Origin: Loxodes magnus
Taxonomy: Eukaryota > Ciliophora > Karyorelictea > Loxodida > Loxodidae
Reading direction: 5' to 3'
Length of the DNA stretch: 64,000 nt
NCBI GenBank assembly: GCA_946699065.1
Contig: CAMPDV010000041.1
Coordinates: 62,001-126,000 of the forward strand
This document shows, one piece after another, positions 60,371-64,000 of the stretch; the first letter of the stretch is position 1; each line of letters starts with the position of its first letter. The notes beneath the pieces were generated by a model, which was not told where the DNA came from, did not search any database, and saw only the letters and a list, made by a program, of their open reading frames with translations. Made by a program: the position numbers and the translations under genes.

Positions 60371-60820
60371 TCACTTGGCTGTCATCACTCTCACAAACTC
60401 TTCGTAATTTAAGCATCCATCTCCATCTAAATCTGCTTCTCTTATCATTTCTTCTACTTCTGTCATTGTTAAATTATCTCCCAAAGTATTTAGAACATGC
60501 TTTAACTCTTTTGCTGATATTAGTCCATTATTGTCTCTGTCAAACACTTTAAACTCTTCTTTTAGTTCTTCTTCCTAGTCGCATTCTTTAATTTTCTTTC
60601 CCATTAAGCTCAAAAATTCTTGGAAGTCAATATTTCCATTACCATCAGCATCTACTTCATTAATCATATCTTCAAGTTCTTTTTCTGAAATGTTCAATCC
60701 TAAAGGATGCATTACAGTACCTAACTTTTTGGTAGTGATAGTTCCATCTCCATCCTTATCAAACAAATTGAAAGCTTCTTTGAATTATTCTATCTACTGT
60801 TCTGTTAATTAATCTGCCAT
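60371..60820 (-). CDS. Calmodulin
   Basis: 149 residues, the canonical calmodulin length, starting [20 protein letters not shown]. All four EF-hand loops are intact: [39 protein letters not shown] and DLDGDGCINYEEF. The C-terminus FVRVMTAK is normal. Differences from textbook calmodulin include MHPLGLN after loop 1 and [11 protein letters not shown] in the central linker. Many Gln are TAA/TAG. It should bind four Ca2+ and regulate targets; the IQ motifs of the LRRIQ1-like protein at 7518-11075 are one possible partner. It ends at TGA 60371-60373. Confidence 0.95.
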
Positions 60821-62080
60821 AAATTATTTTACAAGCCCTCTATAAATTAATTCAAATCTAGCCCTTTTAAGTAAATTTCAACTACTTAATTAAGAAATTT
60901 AAGTGTTCCTAGTAGATGCAAATACTATATAAAAGCTGAGTAAAAGAGTAAAAGCTATAACTTCTCCTTTAATTTAGCGCTTTAGATATATAAGCTAAAT
61001 GAATCCTATATAGTAAGGTATTTGCTATAGTTATATAATTGAAGTATAGAAGCACTCAAGTGATCTTTACTTAATTCCTGTTTCCTATTTCAATTCTCTT
61101 TTGGTGCTTTAAGAATGTGATCATCATTCTAAGTACTTTAATTCACTTTTTATCTTCTACTACTATGTCTACCCTTAAAAATTAGTAATACCTTAAGTCT
61201 TTTTAGTTAAAATCAAAATCTCATAAATAAGACAGTCAAATATAAATACTAGCTAGCTAATTAATCTTATGTATTTTTGACTAGCTCCAAAGCAAACTAG
61301 AATGGTAGATAGCTATAATATAAGAATATTAAGAAAGAAGCTTATCAGAGGTATTAGCTAGAAACAGGATAGTAACATTTAGCGCTATTAATTCTTCTTT
61401 TTCTAGCTTCAAACTTATATATAAGCTTTGCTATTTTTAAGGTTAATCGGTTATTCATCGAAACCTAGAAATGCGAAACCCTAGATCTTTGATTCAACTG
61501 TTTATATTATAAATGCTGAATGGATAATGCTAGCTTTTAATTAGATACTAGTATTGGTAGCTATAGTAGAGACGATAAACCTTACATTTAATCTTACTTA
61601 AGAAAAATCTATTTGGCAGTAGTTAAAAATCCTATTGAAAGGCTAAATAATCATGAAGCAAATTAAATAATCAGCAGGATTTAAAAAGGATAAAGATGGA
61701 CCAAGACTGTCTATTAGACAAGTCTCAATTATAAATACATTCAATGCTTAAAAAAGATCTAAGGAAAATTCTAAAATAGGTAAGAAGATAGATTTTCCCT
61801 TATAAGATAAGTACCTTTAATACACCTTCTAGCTTATTATATATTAATACAAAAGGGATAATTATATCCGTTAGAAATGCTAAATAACTATCAAAAATAG
61901 AATAAGTAAAGAGATACTCAAGTAGGTTTAACCAGTTAACATAAGTAAATTTCATAGAACAAGTTAGGAAAGATTTCTAACGGTAGAATTAGTTTGAAGA
62001 TGATAGTTTTGAATAAATTTAGCAAGTATTAAATAGAAGGAAAATAGAAATTAAAAGAATTAATTAATTTAAATAAAATC
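60821..62080 (+). other. Spacer with a possible membrane-protein gene
   Basis: Apart from 61302-61997 I see nothing here. That frame has 231 codons and no internal TGA, ending TGA 61995-61997. It has a basic start (MVDSYNIRILRKKL), a hydrophobic segment (WIMLAFNQILVLVAIVETIN) and a basic C-terminal half (AGFKKDKDGPRLSIRQVSII). G-codons are about 16 %, only a little above background, so it is a candidate rather than a call. Confidence 0.35.
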
Positions 62081-62890
62081 ATGGACAAATACACTCGAAG
62101 GAGATAGCTGGAATAAGACTAAATATTGGATAATGAAATAAGGTTATCTAAGATTTCGTCTATTAGCAGAAATGTTGAAATTGCTTATGATAAATTTAAA
62201 AATCATTAGTCCATATGTTTGAGAGCTGCTGGTCAAGCTATTCCAAAGGCTGTTTAACTTGCAGAGGTTCTTAGAAGGAGAATCAAAGGACTTCATCAAA
62301 ATACCAGTATTTAGAAGGTTGAAATTGAAGATGTTTATGATCCTCTTGAAGAGGGACTAGATTAAGTAAAAATTTAGAAGAAGTTATCTATTCTATTGAT
62401 AGAACTCAGCAAAAACTAACTTGATCCTTAACTACCTGGCTATTAGGCTCCACTTCCAGATGAATAAGTTTAAGAACTTACTGAGTAGTAAATAAAAGAA
62501 CGCCAATTTAGACCTTATAGAGGAGGATAAGGATAATACTTCTAGAGAAAAAATGAAGAGGGATATAATGAAAGTCAAGAAGGAAGATTTTAAAGAAGAG
62601 GCTTTAGAGGAGGAAGGGGAAGAGGAAGAGGAAGATTCTAGGGAGGAGAAGGGGGAAGAGGGAGAGGAAGAGGAAGATTCTAGAGAGGAAATTTCTAAGG
62701 ACAAAGAGGATATGGAGAATCAAGAGGACAAAGAGGATATGGAGAATCAAGAGGACAAAGAGGATATGGAGAATCAAGGGGACAAAGAGGATATGGAGAA
62801 TCAAGGGGACAAAGAGGATATGGAGAATCAAGGGGACAAAGAGGATATGGAGAATCAAGAGGAAGATATCCACAAAGATTAGAGTCTTGA
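62081..62890 (+). CDS. Alba-domain protein with RGG repeats
   Basis: 269 residues. An Alba fold (Rpp20/Mdp2-like) spans about 20-115, with ISSISRNVEIAYDKFKNHQS, CLRAAGQAIPKAVQLAEVLR and NTSIQKVEIEDVYDP. The Gly-Gln-Ala-Ile/Lys stretch is where Alba proteins contact nucleic acid. From about 155 the tail is Arg/Gly-rich (FRGGRGRGRGRFQGG), ending in six copies of GQRGYGESR. Alba with RGG tail is typical of protist RNA-binding proteins in translation control and RNP granules. The tail offers sites for arginine methylation. It starts at ATG 62081 and ends at TGA 62888-62890. The reverse strand of the repeat also looks open, which is a shadow. Confidence 0.88.
62699..62860 (+). repeat. Six tandem 27-bp units inside the Alba gene
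   Basis: Unit GGACAAAGAGGATATGGAGA plus ATCAAGR, repeated six times without gaps (6 x 27 = 162 bp). Units differ only at the wobble base of the final Arg codon (AGA or AGG). Each encodes GQRGYGESR. Confidence 0.95.
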
Positions 62891-63647
62891 CAGCCTTACT
62901 TTTAACATTATAACTAATAATCATAATCATTTTTCGTAACTTAATAAAGAATTAAAGAGCATTAAATTAATTCTTCACTTTATTCATATGTCAAAAGGTA
63001 TTCAATTAGTTGTAGATAAATATATAAATGAAAGTATTATTAAATCTAAATAAAAAAGACCGTTAATTATATAATCCTCTTGAAGCCTATTAAAATAGCA
63101 CTTGATACTAATAAAACATAAATAGAGATTAAATGACAAGATATTTTTAATAAGCAGAACCAATTTGAATTAAAAGTAGTAAACAAAACTTAGCTTTAAT
63201 AATTAAGCAATAATGATATTTAAGCTTATAAGCATATACTACATGCTTATTTATTTATCTATCCTTATTCTTTATAAATGATTAGATAAAATATCTTGTA
63301 ACCATAATTTGATAGCTTTAGAGAAATTATTAAGTGCCTTCTACTTTATTTTCTAAAGCTTAGATTAATAATTCTACTGTACATCTAATCCCCAAACTCT
63401 ATCCTTTTCATTCTTCTATTACTATTACATCAACCTTCATTTTCTAGACTTTGAGCAACCAATCAGACTGTAAATCTTATATTAATCTAAAATCCAAGAG
63501 TAGAAATATAAACTACAAAAAGTGGGTAAAAAGAGGTTAAATAGAAGTATTTTCAAAAGGAATAGTTGAAAGAGAGATGAAAAAAGAAGAGTAAAAGGGG
63601 GTAAAGAAATGATTTAAAGATTTAAATAAATTTCATATAATTGTTAA
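62891..63647. other. Spacer
   Basis: No firm gene. A 31-codon frame from about 62988 starts MSKGIQLVVDKYINESI and could be a fragment. A purine-rich run lies at 63500-63610 just upstream of the last gene. A short imperfect palindrome (ATAAGCAT / ATGCTTAT) lies near 63228-63250. Confidence 0.35.
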
Positions 63648-64000
63648 ATGTCTAGGTATAAGCTAACCACAGAAGATTTAGAACTTTCTACTTCTTTGCA
63701 GAACAAAATAGAATAAGATACCATTTTGTAGCAGATGAAGGAAGACGATGCTAGTCTTCCTTTCGTTTAGATGCGCATTAAAGAAATTATGGAAGAAGGA
63801 ATTGGTAGTCATTAATAGAAGTTGCTATAAGCATCTTAATTGGAAAATGGTAATTTAAAATAAGAAAATTACTAGCTTTAGTAAAGTCTTAGAGAAGCTT
63901 ATGGTTAGATTAAAGAACTGGATGAGGCTAAGTTTAGAGAGGAAGCAAGAGTTGAGTTGATAATGAGAGAAAATTAAGATTTGAAAAAGAGTTTTCAGGA
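63648..64000 (+). CDS. Coiled-coil protein, 3' truncated by the window edge
   Basis: The first 117 residues are visible: MSRYKLTTEDLELSTSLQNK, then a charged helical stretch with heptad-like Leu spacing (AKFREEARVELIMRENQDLK). No domain can be named from this part. G-starting codons are as in real genes and no TGA occurs in frame. The rest lies beyond 64000. Confidence 0.65.

Noticed and set aside
62432..62930. Ser-rich and Leu/Ile-repeat frames opposite and beside the Alba tail
   Set aside because: They arise from the 27-bp repeat and RGG coding read in the wrong frame or strand.
1..64000. tRNA/rRNA genes, CRISPR arrays, insertion sequences, telomere repeats, viral genes
   Set aside because: I looked for tRNA T-loop phrases, regularly spaced repeats, transposase motifs and C4A2/C4A4-type ends and saw none.

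Overview
The window looks like AT-rich nuclear DNA of a ciliate with the karyorelict-type code (NCBI table 27, as in Loxodes). TAA and TAG sit inside conserved domains where Gln fits. TGA sits exactly where Trp is invariant, for example in the MORN repeats at 48337-49425 and the LisH region at 174-1355, and TGA also ends most genes. Under the standard code nearly every gene would look shattered. Introns are tiny (17-34 nt, GTAAG-like donor, TAG/CAG/AAG acceptor). Long AT-rich spacers separate the genes. I see no telomere, IS element, CRISPR array or tRNA. Condylostoma's code (table 28) is the main alternative, because a few genes seem to end at TAA/TAG.

Layout. 0.2-7 kb: LIS1, a two-TM protein, a RING/B-box protein, a MO25-like scaffold (minus) and an acidic hypothetical (minus). 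7.5-17.7 kb: a large LRRIQ1-like LRR/IQ protein, a secreted NHL-like protein, then on the minus strand a kelch/coiled-coil protein, a sphingomyelin-synthase-like enzyme and a NIPA-type transporter. 18.9-27.9 kb: proline dehydrogenase (minus), a 1299-residue double-PBP1 multi-TM receptor and a membrane-anchored adenylate kinase. 31-46.7 kb: a tail-anchored protein (minus), a RING/coiled-coil protein, an EF-hand/PIP-kinase fusion, a cyclin, a coiled-coil protein and a DENN protein. 48.3-64 kb: MORN protein, four-TM protein, PTPS-like enzyme (minus), a DOMON/b561/cytochrome b5/reductase fusion (minus), Ariadne-type RBR ligase, a coiled-coil/TM protein, calmodulin (minus), an Alba/RGG protein and a 3'-truncated coiled-coil gene.

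There are no operons; genes are monocistronic on both strands. Themes are eukaryotic housekeeping with a ciliary, Ca2+ and membrane flavour (LIS1, LRRIQ1-like, MORN, calmodulin, EF-hand PIP kinase, DENN). To judge unrecognised frames I compared the share of codons beginning with G. It is roughly 25-30 % by hand count in recognisable genes and roughly 13 % in spacers. Frames near background are given low confidence or rejected.
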